Shown: positions 17,915 through 26,567, counted from the stretch's first letter. The stretch: 64,000 nucleotides of DNA from Bacteroidales bacterium (GCA_017959005.1 JAGDBO010000009.1:1-64000), one strand, 5' to 3'. Made by a program: numbers and translations. Notes: generated by a model not told the origin, from the sequence alone.

Positions 17915-20167
17915 ATGGCCAACTTCAAGATAATATCCATCAAGGTACTGAAGCCGCAAGAAGAGTTCCTGAAGTGGAACTATGGGCAATTAATTGAAGC
18001 CTTTGGCGACCCAGTGCCGGAAGATATTGCTCTACGTGTATCGCGGTATAAGAACATTCACAAGATTCTTGAACCCGGAACGGAATATCGCTTTCAAGAG
18101 ATAGATGGTGCCCTGCCGGAAGATTTCTTTCAGGTCAAAAAAGACTATGAAGAAAATGAGCGCGTCATTGACCTAAGTGTGTGTGCCATTGTTGGACAAA
18201 ACGGTTCTGGAAAGAGTACGCTGCTGGAGTTGATGATAAGGTTGTTGAACAATGCGGCCTTTGCATTGAAGAATGCTTACGTGAGCCATCCTTCAATGGA
18301 GCTGCAATTTGTGGAGGACGTCTATGCTGAAATGACTTTCCAAATGCCGGATGGCGTTGTTTATGTATTGCGTCAAGAAGGAACTGTGATAACTTGTGAA
18401 AGTGGTGGTGTTCCTTATTGGAGTTATGACTGTCGAAATGGCGAGCTACTGCCGCAGGCTGATGCTACAAGGAAACTGCAGGATTTCTTTTTCACTATTG
18501 TACTGAATTACTCAGCCTATTCGTTCAATCTCTATAATTTCCGCCCCGAATGGCGGGGCCAAATGCCTAATGACGGTTTGGAATACACAGATGAGGACAG
18601 ATGTTGGCTCGGTGCCATCTTTCATAAGAACGATGCCTACCAAACTCCTATCGTACTGAATCCTTTTCGCTCTTTTGGGGAGATAGACTTCAATAATGAG
18701 GCAGACCTGACACGTGACCGATTGGTGCTGTTGTCTATTCAGAACGTGGATATGATGTCGGTACTGATGGAAGGGGTGAAGACGCACAGTATCGTGTTTG
18801 ATACTAAGATGTCATTGTTGGAACAACCTAAGATTCCTTACAGTTCTCCGTTACTGGTAGATACTTTCATTCAGCTCAGGAACATATCACACCGTTATGA
18901 CGTTAATGATGCTGTTTATAATAGATGCCAGCGGCTTTGTGACATTGTGATTGATGAATGGAGCAAAGTCCTTGACGTTGACTTGAAGGAAGAGGTGGCT
19001 GATACAATGCTGAGACAGGATATTAGAAGAGCGGTAAACTATCTTGTTTACAAAACCATCAAATCAACCAGGAATTATGCCTTGTACAGCAATTACCGTC
19101 AGTGTTTCGTGCTTCCTAGAGAAGTCCCTGACGATGTATTGGAGGAAAGTTTCACCTTAGCGAAAGAAAAGATACCTCAGCTGGTAAAGGAGCTTTGGGA
19201 AGACCCAACTCACGTAACGCTGAAAATACACAAAACGCTGGCATTTTTGAAGTTCAAGCACTATCAATTGGGTATGGGCAATGAGCAAGGATATGGAAGA
19301 CATGAAGTCAGTGCCGGGAGATATAATCAAATTATCGAAGGATTGTACAATCAATTAGGAGGAGATGGGCAAAATACGTGGAAGCGGGAATTTCTGTTAC
19401 CTGCGCCTTGTTTTGATGCTCGTCTGATACTGTCAGAGAAACGACTAGAGGCCGGTGGCGAAAAAGTAGTGCTGACTGAGTTGAACAGCCGCAGTTCGGG
19501 TGAAATGCAATTGCTGTATTCACTTAGCACCGTGCTGTATCATCTGAAGAATATCGATTCCAATATCATCGGTGGCAGAAATGCTGTGAACTACCCCTGT
19601 GTAAATCTGGTGTTTGATGAGATAGAACTGTACTTTCATCCCAACTTTCAGAAAGACTTGCTTTATGACTTGATATACGCTATCAGGAAGATGAGATATG
19701 GAGGCATACGAGCTGTCAATATCATCATTGCCACCCATTCGCCGTACATTTTAAGCGACTTTCCCAAAAGCAATGTGTTGTGTATGGAGAAGGGGAAAGT
19801 GTATCAAGATGCCTTGGAGGGAATGGGTAACACCTTTGGAGCCAACGTATATGACATCCTGAACAGCCGGTTTTTCATGAAGGAGTTTGTGGGGAAGTTT
19901 GCTGTCAGGAAGCTGGAAGAGATTATAGAGACGGTAAAAGAAGGTGGTGAAATAACGTTGGAGGAGTACCGTCAGCGAAAAGTTTTGGTAGATGTAATAG
20001 GGGATGAATTTATCCGGGAGAAATTGACAGAAGAACTGCTTGATAAACTGAACAGGCATGACCGCAGGATGATGGCACGGGAAGAGATTGATAGAATAGA
20101 GCGCAGAAAGCAGTATCTGGAGGATTTGATAAATGCTCCTGCAGAAGAGCGGAGAGTGGAGGAATGA
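17915..20167 (+). CDS. ABC/AAA ATPase of a Septu-like pair (PtuA-like)
   Basis: The 750-aa protein has an ABC-type ATPase split by a long helical insert. Walker A is VGQNGSGKST (residues 93-102), a signature-like RSSGEMQLL lies near residue 527, Walker B VNLVFDEIELYFHP near 567, and the H-loop IIATHSPYIL near 607. It overlaps an HNH nuclease gene by 4 nt, the layout of Septu (PtuA ATPase + PtuB HNH). PtuA proteins I recall are shorter; extra length is at the N-terminus (about 90 residues before Walker A) and in the insert. No reverse transcriptase lies nearby, so it is not a retron-type arrangement. It begins 25 nt after the Lamassu-type SMC gene. Confidence 0.8.
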   Translation: MANFKIISIKVLKPQEEFLKWNYGQLIEAFGDPVPEDIALRVSRYKNIHKILEPGTEYRFQEIDGALPEDFFQVKKDYEENERVIDLSVCAIVGQNGSGKSTLLELMIRLLNNAAFALKNAYVSHPSMELQFVEDVYAEMTFQMPDGVVYVLRQEGTVITCESGGVPYWSYDCRNGELLPQADATRKLQDFFFTIVLNYSAYSFNLYNFRPEWRGQMPNDGLEYTDEDRCWLGAIFHKNDAYQTPIVLNPFRSFGEIDFNNEADLTRDRLVLLSIQNVDMMSVLMEGVKTHSIVFDTKMSLLEQPKIPYSSPLLVDTFIQLRNISHRYDVNDAVYNRCQRLCDIVIDEWSKVLDVDLKEEVADTMLRQDIRRAVNYLVYKTIKSTRNYALYSNYRQCFVLPREVPDDVLEESFTLAKEKIPQLVKELWEDPTHVTLKIHKTLAFLKFKHYQLGMGNEQGYGRHEVSAGRYNQIIEGLYNQLGGDGQNTWKREFLLPAPCFDARLILSEKRLEAGGEKVVLTELNSRSSGEMQLLYSLSTVLYHLKNIDSNIIGGRNAVNYPCVNLVFDEIELYFHPNFQKDLLYDLIYAIRKMRYGGIRAVNIIIATHSPYILSDFPKSNVLCMEKGKVYQDALEGMGNTFGANVYDILNSRFFMKEFVGKFAVRKLEEIIETVKEGGEITLEEYRQRKVLVDVIGDEFIREKLTEELLDKLNRHDRRMMAREEIDRIERRKQYLEDLINAPAEERRVEE

Positions 20168-21159
20168 TAGGAATAAGCTATAATAATGAAACTCCCGTTT
20201 ATGATGCTTACATCTGTAAGATGCGAGACCACGTTCAGTTGGACTTCATTCGCTATAAAGGGCCTGTTGATGGTGATTGCAATCGTTTTGTCAATTCTTA
20301 TTTGAGCGGCGCTCAGTATGAAGCATTTGTGAATACACCTGTCAATCAGTTGCGGTCGCTTGTTGAAGATGTAGAACGTAATTTCCCACAGTTGAAGCGT
20401 TGCCGTGAGGGAACATTGAATAAAGGGAATACGCCGCTATACCTATTTCTAGTATATCACTTTGTGGAGCATGGTTATAAGAACGGGTTTCAGGAAAACA
20501 AGATTCCATATACACTACCCAAAGATGAATTGATAGAATCGGTAGGAATAGATGTTTGCCCTTATTGCAACAGGAACTTTATATATACTCAGAAGTCATT
20601 GAGGAAGGTAAAAGTGGTTCAAGCGGAACTTGATCATTTCTACAGTAAAGAGTTGTTCCCGTATCTGGCAATAGCAAAGTATAACCTTGTTCCAAGTTGT
20701 CCGTGTTGTAATGGGTACGGGGCAAAGTTTACGACGGATGCATATAAAGAGAATATGGTGAATCCATACGAGATAGGAAACGCTGATGACTATATGGGCT
20801 TCAGACTTCGTGTCAGGAATGCCAAAGTAACCTCGCTTGATACGTTGGCCAATGGGCTTTCGTTTAAGATGTTGGCCAAGAAACCAGGTGTACAATCAAA
20901 TATAGATGTGTTGAATCTGGAAGATTTGTACCAGCATCATACAGATTATGCCGCTGAACTATACTTTAAAGGCATTGTTAAGGCCAATCGCTTGTATCGT
21001 ACCAGCCTGAAGGGATTATTGAGACGTAAATGCATCTTGCTCTCGGATGATGACATCAAGAGAATCATCGTGGGTAATTATGTGAGAGAACAAGACTACG
21101 GGAAACGCCCGTTAGCCAAGATGATGCATGATGTGGCAGAGGATTTAGGATTGATTTAG
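20164..21159 (+). CDS. HNH nuclease of the Septu-like pair (PtuB-like)
   Basis: The 331-aa protein has a treble-clef HNH domain in the middle: a CPYC zinc pair at residues 132-135, the catalytic-type ELDHFYSK near residue 155, and NLVPSCPCCN near residue 180 supplying the second zinc pair and the HNH Asn. The N-terminal 130 residues are helical, and the C-terminal part carries basic segments. In Septu the HNH protein cuts nucleic acid when the ATPase senses phage. The ATG overlaps the ATPase stop (ATGA), so expression is coupled. Confidence 0.82.
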   Translation: MIGISYNNETPVYDAYICKMRDHVQLDFIRYKGPVDGDCNRFVNSYLSGAQYEAFVNTPVNQLRSLVEDVERNFPQLKRCREGTLNKGNTPLYLFLVYHFVEHGYKNGFQENKIPYTLPKDELIESVGIDVCPYCNRNFIYTQKSLRKVKVVQAELDHFYSKELFPYLAIAKYNLVPSCPCCNGYGAKFTTDAYKENMVNPYEIGNADDYMGFRLRVRNAKVTSLDTLANGLSFKMLAKKPGVQSNIDVLNLEDLYQHHTDYAAELYFKGIVKANRLYRTSLKGLLRRKCILLSDDDIKRIIVGNYVREQDYGKRPLAKMMHDVAEDLGLI

Positions 21160-21225
21160 GCCTGAAGTATAACGTATGAATCTCGCTGTAACTGAATCTA
21201 TGAAACTTTGTTATGCACACTGGAT

Positions 21226-21822
21226 ATGATAAGGAGTGATGAAGAAAAGAGGACTATTATTGTTCATGAAATACTGATACCATCGCTGAAGAGACTTTAT
21301 GCGGTTGATTATGACAATATTCGCTTTGGAGTTTCAGAAAGGAATATCTGTGCTAGACTAGCTTATCACATGGAGAACCTTATGCGCAGATATGACGAGG
21401 TGAGTGGTGATGGCTTATTTCATGACTACTTCGCTGACGTAGAGTATAACCGTATGGGCAATGGTGATCTGAAGCATTATGAAAACAGCGCTCATAGACC
21501 TGTGTATATGGTGAGCGATTTGCTGATTCAAACGAGAGGCTATGGTAGAAACTATCTGGCTGTTGAAATGAAGAGAAAGGGGAATCGTAGGAACGTTGAT
21601 GAGGATAAAGAAAGACTCATGTCTTTGGTATCATCTCCACCCAATTATGAACAAGCCCATAAATGTGTGTATGATACTTTGGTGGGTGCTTTTATTGAGT
21701 ATTCAAAAAAAGGAGTATGTGTGGAGCTCTTTGAGAATGTTGAAGGTAGAGGCGTAAATACTGAGAATATTGTCTTGACGTACAGACAAGACGATGCTGG
21801 CCAAGGCAGTCTGACATTGTAA
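21226..21822 (+). CDS. PD-(D/E)XK-type nuclease-like protein trailing the Septu-like pair
   Basis: The 198-aa protein has a plausible PD-(D/E)XK core: a helix with SERNICARL (E38), then VSDLLIQ (D98) followed by YLAVEMKRKG (E114, K116), which fits D-x(n)-ExK on adjacent strands. I do not recognise a specific family. The ATG at 21226 is chosen; an earlier in-frame start at 21208 would be TTG. It begins 66 nt after the HNH gene on the same strand, with no terminator seen between, so it may be a third part of that system or an independent nuclease. Confidence 0.6.
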   Translation: MIRSDEEKRTIIVHEILIPSLKRLYAVDYDNIRFGVSERNICARLAYHMENLMRRYDEVSGDGLFHDYFADVEYNRMGNGDLKHYENSAHRPVYMVSDLLIQTRGYGRNYLAVEMKRKGNRRNVDEDKERLMSLVSSPPNYEQAHKCVYDTLVGAFIEYSKKGVCVELFENVEGRGVNTENIVLTYRQDDAGQGSLTL

Positions 21823-21940
21823 TGGATAAACAATGAGGGTGAACAACGCTATACGAATATGAACCATTTACGGTTAATGGTGACGGGTTAAGAAAACATA
21901 ATAATTGCAATCAAAAGTAAAGAGTTTGAGCGAGAATAGT

Positions 21941-21948
21941 TAATTTTG
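21941..21948 (+). promoter_or_regulatory. Bacteroidota -7 element upstream of the PRTase/DprA pair
   Basis: TAATTTTG matches the TAnnTTTG -7 consensus and lies 21 nt before the ATG at 21969. No TTG is at the usual 19-nt distance, so the -33 part is weak. It suggests the pair is transcribed separately from the genes before it. Confidence 0.5.
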
Positions 21949-21968
21949 CAAGGTAAAAATGAATTGTT

Positions 21969-22811
21969 ATGAATATAGGAATCTTCAATTATCTGTTTGG
22001 AACAAAGGCAATCACGGAAGAGGCGATTCGTGATTTTGTGGCTGATACCAACGTCAAGAGAATCTGCTTCTCTCGTATCCAGACCCATGCCCTGTGGAAA
22101 ACGGATGAGGGTGAGGATATGATAACAGTGCCATTCGGAGACTCTATAGGATTGCTTTTGAAGGAACAAACGGGTATTGTCTTGCGAAAATCGAGTAAGG
22201 GCAACTACTACAAGAAGCTTACTCAAGAGGAATACGAACAAGCAAAGAAGTTTGTGGACTCGTATGCGAACGTGGTATTTCTAAGGGATCTGCTAGATGT
22301 CTCAGTCGCTTTATCTTTGAATTTTAAGTCGGATGGTGAGGCTCGTACGCATATTGGCCAGTTGGAGAAAAGTGCCAAATACGACAATGATGAGAAAGCT
22401 GTTGTAGAGCTTGCTTCCATTGTTGATGAGTTTATAGGTAAGAATCCGTTGTATGCCAATGCGGACTATCTGTGTGCGGTGCCTCCATCAAAGACGGGTG
22501 TAAAGAACTTGCCAGTCAGGGTAATTGAAAGATTGAAGAATTTCAAAGGAAAGAATATCTCTGATAGCATTGTATGGACTTCTAAAACCGAAAGCCTTAA
22601 GAATGCTGAAGGGGCAGACAAACTGGAAATACTTAAGCACTCCGGACTGGAAATATCGGAAGGCGTGGATTTTGAAGGTAAAGACATTGTCGTGTTGGAC
22701 GATTTGTATATGTCGGGCATCACGTTGCAATACGTGGCCATGAAGTTGAAAGAGTCCGGCGCAGGGAAAGTGTATGGCCTGTGCCTGGTGAAATCGTTTG
22801 GCAACAAGTAA
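21969..22811 (+). CDS. Phosphoribosyltransferase-fold toxin candidate (ShosT-like)
   Basis: The 280-aa protein ends in a type I PRTase domain with the PRPP-binding loop VVLDDLYMSGIT near residues 240-251, as in ComF. The N-terminal half is helical and lacks the zinc cysteines of ComF. The partner gene starts 12 nt downstream and encodes a DprA-like protein. A PRTase + DprA pair is the layout of ShosTA, a toxin-antitoxin system with phage-defence activity in which, as I recall, ShosT is the PRTase toxin. The substrate of such toxins is not clear. Alternative: a divergent competence operon, unlikely given the setting. Confidence 0.75.
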   Translation: MNIGIFNYLFGTKAITEEAIRDFVADTNVKRICFSRIQTHALWKTDEGEDMITVPFGDSIGLLLKEQTGIVLRKSSKGNYYKKLTQEEYEQAKKFVDSYANVVFLRDLLDVSVALSLNFKSDGEARTHIGQLEKSAKYDNDEKAVVELASIVDEFIGKNPLYANADYLCAVPPSKTGVKNLPVRVIERLKNFKGKNISDSIVWTSKTESLKNAEGADKLEILKHSGLEISEGVDFEGKDIVVLDDLYMSGITLQYVAMKLKESGAGKVYGLCLVKSFGNK

Positions 22812-22823
22812 GATGTAGAGGTT

Positions 22824-23699
22824 ATGTGTGAGATAAAGGATGTACAAGCTATCTATAGCTTTATGAAGATAAGGGGTATTGGTGTGACTCGCACCAATAA
22901 GGAATTGTTGTCCTATACACAGCAACTGGGCTCGATGTGGAAACTTGAGGACTGGTTGTTGTCTGTGCTCACAGCGGAACAGAAAGCGGAGTATTACTCG
23001 CAATATGAAATGGTGGAAGGGCTGAAGATAAAGAGTCTTGAAGTGTTCTTTAACACGGTACTTGACCAGAGTTATCCTTCCATGCTGAAGAATCTTTTGA
23101 AATTGAACACCCCTCCAGTGCTGTCAATGATTGGAAATGTCCAACTTCTGACCAATAGGAAAGTGGGGTTCAGCGGTTCCCGCAAGGTGTCGGAGAAGGG
23201 GATTGCCGTGACACGAGACTGCGTAGAACAATTGTCGAGAGAGAAAGACGTGAGTATCGTCAGTGGATATGCTCAGGGTGTGGATAAGGAAGCTCATTAC
23301 ACAGCTCTTCAAGCTGGTGGCAGTACGATTATCGTATTGCCCAATGGTATAAGCTCGTTCTATGTGAGACAGGAACTGAAGGATGTGTGGGACTGGAACC
23401 GCGTTCTTGTTATCAGTGAGTATCTGCCAAAAGACAAATGGTCGGTGAGCAGAGCGATGAACCGTAACAATACCATTATCGGGCTAAGTGATGCTATGGT
23501 AGTGGTTGAGGCCGGACTGACAGGTGGCAGTCTTGACGCTGGTTTGCGGTCGCTGGAGGACAAGAAGCCGCTGTTTGTTCCTGTCTATTCGGATTATCCT
23601 GAATCAGCTCTTGGTAATAGAATGCTTCTGGAAAAGGGCGCAAAAGGAATTGGACGTAACAGGCAAAGCAATAGAGCCAATGTGATGGCGTTGTTTTGA
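22824..23699 (+). CDS. DprA-like protein (ShosA-like antitoxin candidate)
   Basis: The 291-aa protein has a short helical N-terminal domain and a DprA/SMF Rossmann-like core: VGFSGSRKVSEKG, then VSGYAQGVDKEAH, STIIVLPNGIS and VVEAGLTGGSLDA. DprA proteins bind single-stranded DNA and load RecA during transformation; here the pairing with a PRTase gene points instead to the antitoxin of a ShosTA-like system. It lacks the C-terminal winged helix of many full-length DprA proteins. The stop is followed by two strong hairpins, which probably end the transcript. Confidence 0.78.
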   Translation: MCEIKDVQAIYSFMKIRGIGVTRTNKELLSYTQQLGSMWKLEDWLLSVLTAEQKAEYYSQYEMVEGLKIKSLEVFFNTVLDQSYPSMLKNLLKLNTPPVLSMIGNVQLLTNRKVGFSGSRKVSEKGIAVTRDCVEQLSREKDVSIVSGYAQGVDKEAHYTALQAGGSTIIVLPNGISSFYVRQELKDVWDWNRVLVISEYLPKDKWSVSRAMNRNNTIIGLSDAMVVVEAGLTGGSLDAGLRSLEDKKPLFVPVYSDYPESALGNRMLLEKGAKGIGRNRQSNRANVMALF

Positions 23700-23713
23700 G
23701 AATAAAAATTAGC

Positions 23714-23806
23714 TAGAGGCACCCGCTTGAAAGGGATGCCTCTATGGTTTAAGTTTTAAAGGTTGACTTGGCTTTCCCCTTCGGGCCATCAAGTTAAACC
23801 TTAAAA
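23714..23806 (+). terminator. Two consecutive hairpins after the PRTase/DprA pair
   Basis: First hairpin: TAGAGGCA (23714-23721) pairs with TGCCTCTA (23737-23744). Second: a long imperfect stem from TTTTAAAGGTTGACTTGG (23754) to its near complement ending CCTTAAAA (23806), with a short loop holding ccccttcggg. The second is near-symmetric and could work in both directions. Confidence 0.6.
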
Positions 23807-24005
23807 GTTAAATAGTCAGGATTGGTCGCTAAGTTCACGCCTGGTAGAGTTCATGGCATCACTTGGACAAAGGCGTCCGCCATATACGATTCGTCTGTCA
23901 CTGACCTTAAGTCCCAACTCGGGCTTTTCCAGGATTTTGGCAGAGGGCCACTGCTTAAGGGCGAGTACGAGCACACTGATAAGCTCGGGACGGGCGAGGC
24001 CTGCG

Positions 24006-24128
24006 GCACTGAATATTCCTGCCGGTCAATGGCATACGGTTAAAGCGTTAGAGAGTGGTTCTGTGATTCTGGAGATGAAAGATGGGGCGTATGAGCCGCT
24101 GGGGAAGGCAGATGTATTGGAGTTATAA
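24006..24128 (+). pseudogene. wbuC: wbuC C-terminal fragment
   Basis: The frame reads ALNIPAGQWHTV and then LESGSV, KDGAYEPLGKADVLEL, which aligns with the last 40 or so residues of the intact WbuC at 9485-9877 (DRWHSLECLESGSV, KDGAYEPLGSADVLK). The first cupin motif is missing and the bases before it (23815-24005) match neither WbuC nor anything I know. It lies directly before the AbiJ-like gene. The missing front half corresponds closely to what is left in the fragment at 26568-26840. Confidence 0.75.
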
Positions 24129-24166
24129 TCTATCGCGGAGAAGGGCGGGAAGTGGTTGGGAGAGGT
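24127..24166 (+). repeat. Partial border repeat after the wbuC fragment
   Basis: Begins with aatctatcgcggag, the same word that closes the border repeats at 11494, 26421 and 34391, then a purine-rich stretch. Only the right-hand part of the repeat is present. Confidence 0.35.
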
Positions 24167-24198
24167 TTATTTTTTTGTCAAATTATTATTCAATTAAA

Positions 24199-25098
24199 AT
24201 GGCTGAATTCTTTAAGAATTTATTCTCACGTAGAATGGGACTTATTGATATATCGTCAGTTACAATAACCAATACTATCAATCAAGACATAATCAATGCT
24301 ATTGGTTCTTGTTACGACCTTCTTTGTAAAGATTTATCTTCTGCACGAAATGAACTTTATTATTCAAGAACGGATTTCATTACCCAACAAGATTTAGAAA
24401 GAGAACTTTGGATTCATTTTGCAAATAGACGACTATCTGAATTTGAACAAAATGGGCGTTATTATTTGGTATTTAATGAGTTATTAGCACAAGATGATAT
24501 TCCTTGGAATAAGATATTAGATTTGTTAGAGTATGTATGCAAATGGCTTAGTATTAACATAGAACATTATTCTTATCTTGAAGATATCTTAAATGGGTTT
24601 GAGTCTAATATAAACAAAGAATTCGACAGATTAGATTATGGATATAGAGTTCTAAACCATTGTATTGTGGAAGTGACTTCTGGTTTTGAGATAGAAGCAA
24701 TTAATGAGGCTATTACAAAGTCTAAAGGTAATGTAGCCAATCATTTACAGAGGGCTATTCAACATTTATCTTCACGCCCGAATCCGGATGTTAGGAATTC
24801 TATTAAGGAGTCTATTTCTGCAGTAGAAGCAATTTGCCGAGAGCTAACAGGGGAAGATTCGTTGGGAAAAGCTTTAAAAAGGCTTGAAAATAAAGGTATT
24901 GTAATTCATAAGATGCTTAAAGAAGAATTCACAAAGTTCTATGTTTATACGAATGATTCACAAAGCGGGATTAGACATGCGTTGATGGACAAAGAAGGTA
25001 TTTATGTTCCATCCAAAGACGAGGCCTACTATATGTTGGTGTCATGCAGTGCTTTTGTGAACTATCTTAGAAGGAAGGCGACTGTAGTATACGAATAA
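24199..25098 (+). CDS. AbiJ-like abortive infection protein (AbiJ_NTD4 type)
   Basis: The 299-aa protein starts FFKNLFSRRMGLIDIS and continues with a helical N-terminal domain that resembles AbiJ N-terminal domain 4. The C-terminal part carries DVRNSIKESISAVEAI and SGIRHALMD, typical of the AbiJ-associated HEPN-like C-terminal region; the canonical RX4H is not met here (Asp replaces His). Such proteins are single-gene or toxin-type abortive infection factors. I start at the ATG at 24199 because the open frame upstream runs through the wbuC fragment. The gene is AT-rich compared with its neighbours, which suggests transfer. Confidence 0.68.
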   Translation: MAEFFKNLFSRRMGLIDISSVTITNTINQDIINAIGSCYDLLCKDLSSARNELYYSRTDFITQQDLERELWIHFANRRLSEFEQNGRYYLVFNELLAQDDIPWNKILDLLEYVCKWLSINIEHYSYLEDILNGFESNINKEFDRLDYGYRVLNHCIVEVTSGFEIEAINEAITKSKGNVANHLQRAIQHLSSRPNPDVRNSIKESISAVEAICRELTGEDSLGKALKRLENKGIVIHKMLKEEFTKFYVYTNDSQSGIRHALMDKEGIYVPSKDEAYYMLVSCSAFVNYLRRKATVVYE

Positions 25099-25198
25099 TT
25101 ATTAAATGTTATTTGGTGTATAGTTGACGTAACGTTATAAACAAAACAGGGTCTTGCTCAATTGAGAAATTACGTTTTATAATTACTAATAGTTTGTT

Positions 25199-25360
25199 AT
25201 GGAAGTAAATACTTTAAGTGTTATAATATACATTCTCGTTCCAATTCTTGCAGCTGTGCTAGGAGGATGGATTGGTGCATTTTGGGGCAATAAATATAGA
25301 GAGACCAAGGATTTGCATGAAAAGGGGATGAGGTGCAATCTTTTATTCTATGAAAGTTAA
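25199..25360 (+). CDS. Small single-pass membrane protein (53 aa)
   Basis: MEVNTLSVIIYILVPILA begins a 53-residue frame with one clear membrane segment (residues about 6-29) followed by a basic, charged tail NKYRETKDLHEKG. The frame ends 11 nt inside the start of the HEPN-LprI-like gene, so the two are probably coupled. It could anchor or regulate that protein. No strong ribosome site is visible, so start choice is tentative. Confidence 0.5.
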   Translation: MEVNTLSVIIYILVPILAAVLGGWIGAFWGNKYRETKDLHEKGMRCNLLFYES

Positions 25361-26246
25361 ATTAAAACCAAGTGAGGTAAGACAATCTCTTTCAAGACAG
25401 ATAGATCAACGTCATATTTTAGAGGTGTTCGATAGATTAAAACAAGAAATTAATTCTTTGAAGCCGGATTTTTTGGAATTTATCCCAGTTAAGCTTGTTT
25501 CATGCATTGAAGATTTCTATCGTCAGATTTATGCGAGCATAATTGATAATAAGGCCTTTAAAAAGAATCTAGTTAATGTTAGGAGTTTAAAAGAGTTAAA
25601 GTTTGATTTTGAGATAATTAAGAGCCTAGAAGATGATGAAGTATCTTTAGGAGAGTACATTTCATATTTATTCCCCTGTAATAATCTAAAAGGAATTCTC
25701 TCTAACATATCCGATCTTTTAGGGGTTGATTTTGCAAAAGAGATTAAGGCACTTTTCAAATCCAAGCAGGATTATGATGATTTCTTTGTTACTATAGAAG
25801 AGATATTTACAATTCGTCACAGACTCTGCCATGAGGCTTCTGTAGTTACATCGTTAAAGAAAAAAGATGTGACTAAAATGATAGATTACTCCTATCACTT
25901 CTTACACTCCTCCGGACTCATTGTCCTAGGATTTCTATATCCTAACTCTCCTATGACGACATCAGAAATGAAAGCATCATCAGAGAAGTCGTATAATGAG
26001 GCAGAAAAGGAACTAACCGATCTGATTAAGAGGATTAAAGAAGGGTTGAGTAAAACCGATTTTCCGGAGACGTTTAATTACATTGAAAAATGGAAGGAAT
26101 ACAGAAAGGAGAGAGCTAGAGAAAACGCCGGTAACTTTGCAGAGGGTGGTTCAATGTACCCGATTCTCTACTTGATGGATTTAGAAAAGATTACACGACA
26201 AAAGATAAAGGAGTTAAGGACTGACTATAAATGGTTGTTGCGTTAA
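25350..26246 (+). CDS. HEPN-like RNase domain fused to an LprI-like C-terminal domain
   Basis: The 298-aa protein has two parts. Residues about 1-195 are helical and contain RHRLCH at 156-161, which fits the RX4H active-site motif of HEPN ribonucleases. Residues about 205-298 resemble the LprI N-terminal-type domain (DUF1311): repeated EAEKELTDLIKRI helix, KWKEYRKERA, GGSMYPILYLMDLEKITRQ. LprI-type domains are usually periplasmic and disulphide-bonded; here the expected Cys residues are missing and no signal peptide exists, so a cytoplasmic use is likely. It overlaps a 53-aa membrane protein gene. Activity is inferred, not shown. Confidence 0.62.
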   Translation: MKVKLKPSEVRQSLSRQIDQRHILEVFDRLKQEINSLKPDFLEFIPVKLVSCIEDFYRQIYASIIDNKAFKKNLVNVRSLKELKFDFEIIKSLEDDEVSLGEYISYLFPCNNLKGILSNISDLLGVDFAKEIKALFKSKQDYDDFFVTIEEIFTIRHRLCHEASVVTSLKKKDVTKMIDYSYHFLHSSGLIVLGFLYPNSPMTTSEMKASSEKSYNEAEKELTDLIKRIKEGLSKTDFPETFNYIEKWKEYRKERARENAGNFAEGGSMYPILYLMDLEKITRQKIKELRTDYKWLLR

Positions 26247-26420
26247 ATGTTAGGTTAGTTGGAGCTGTTTTTGGGGTGGATTTGAGGTGGCGTTGAAGGG
26301 TGAAGAGGTTGTGTGGATTGCCGCTTCTGCCGGTGGGCGGTGGGATGAAGGTTTGAGTATGTGATAAAGGTGGGAGAAAAGTGTTTTTTTAGCTCGCTAT
26401 AGGCTGTGCCTGTAGCGAAA

Positions 26421-26515
26421 CAGATTGAGCCGGTGGGTGTTAGGGGTGATGAGGCGTTGTGAGAGTGAAAAGGGGAGAGAAGAGAGTGGATGGGGAAACT
26501 ATCGCGGAGGAAAAA
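26421..26515 (+). repeat. Border repeat, copy 2 (longest form)
   Basis: Runs from cagattgagccggtgggtgt through gtgagagtgaaaaggggaga to ggaaactatcgcggaggaaa. The left third is shared almost exactly with copy 4 at 36140, the middle and right parts also with copies at 11494 and 34391. It lies between the HEPN-LprI gene and the wbuC N-terminal fragment. Confidence 0.8.
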
Positions 26516-26567
26516 GGGGGATTGTGAAGCATGATGGGAGTTCGGTATCGGTTGCGGGGGAGACAAT

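Noticed and set aside
17915-21159. Retron-type arrangement around the ATPase/HNH pair
   Set aside because: No reverse transcriptase gene lies nearby.
23815-24005. Bases before the wbuC C-terminal fragment, open in several frames
   Set aside because: Several frames are open but none gives a recognisable protein; probably leftover DNA, not called as a gene.
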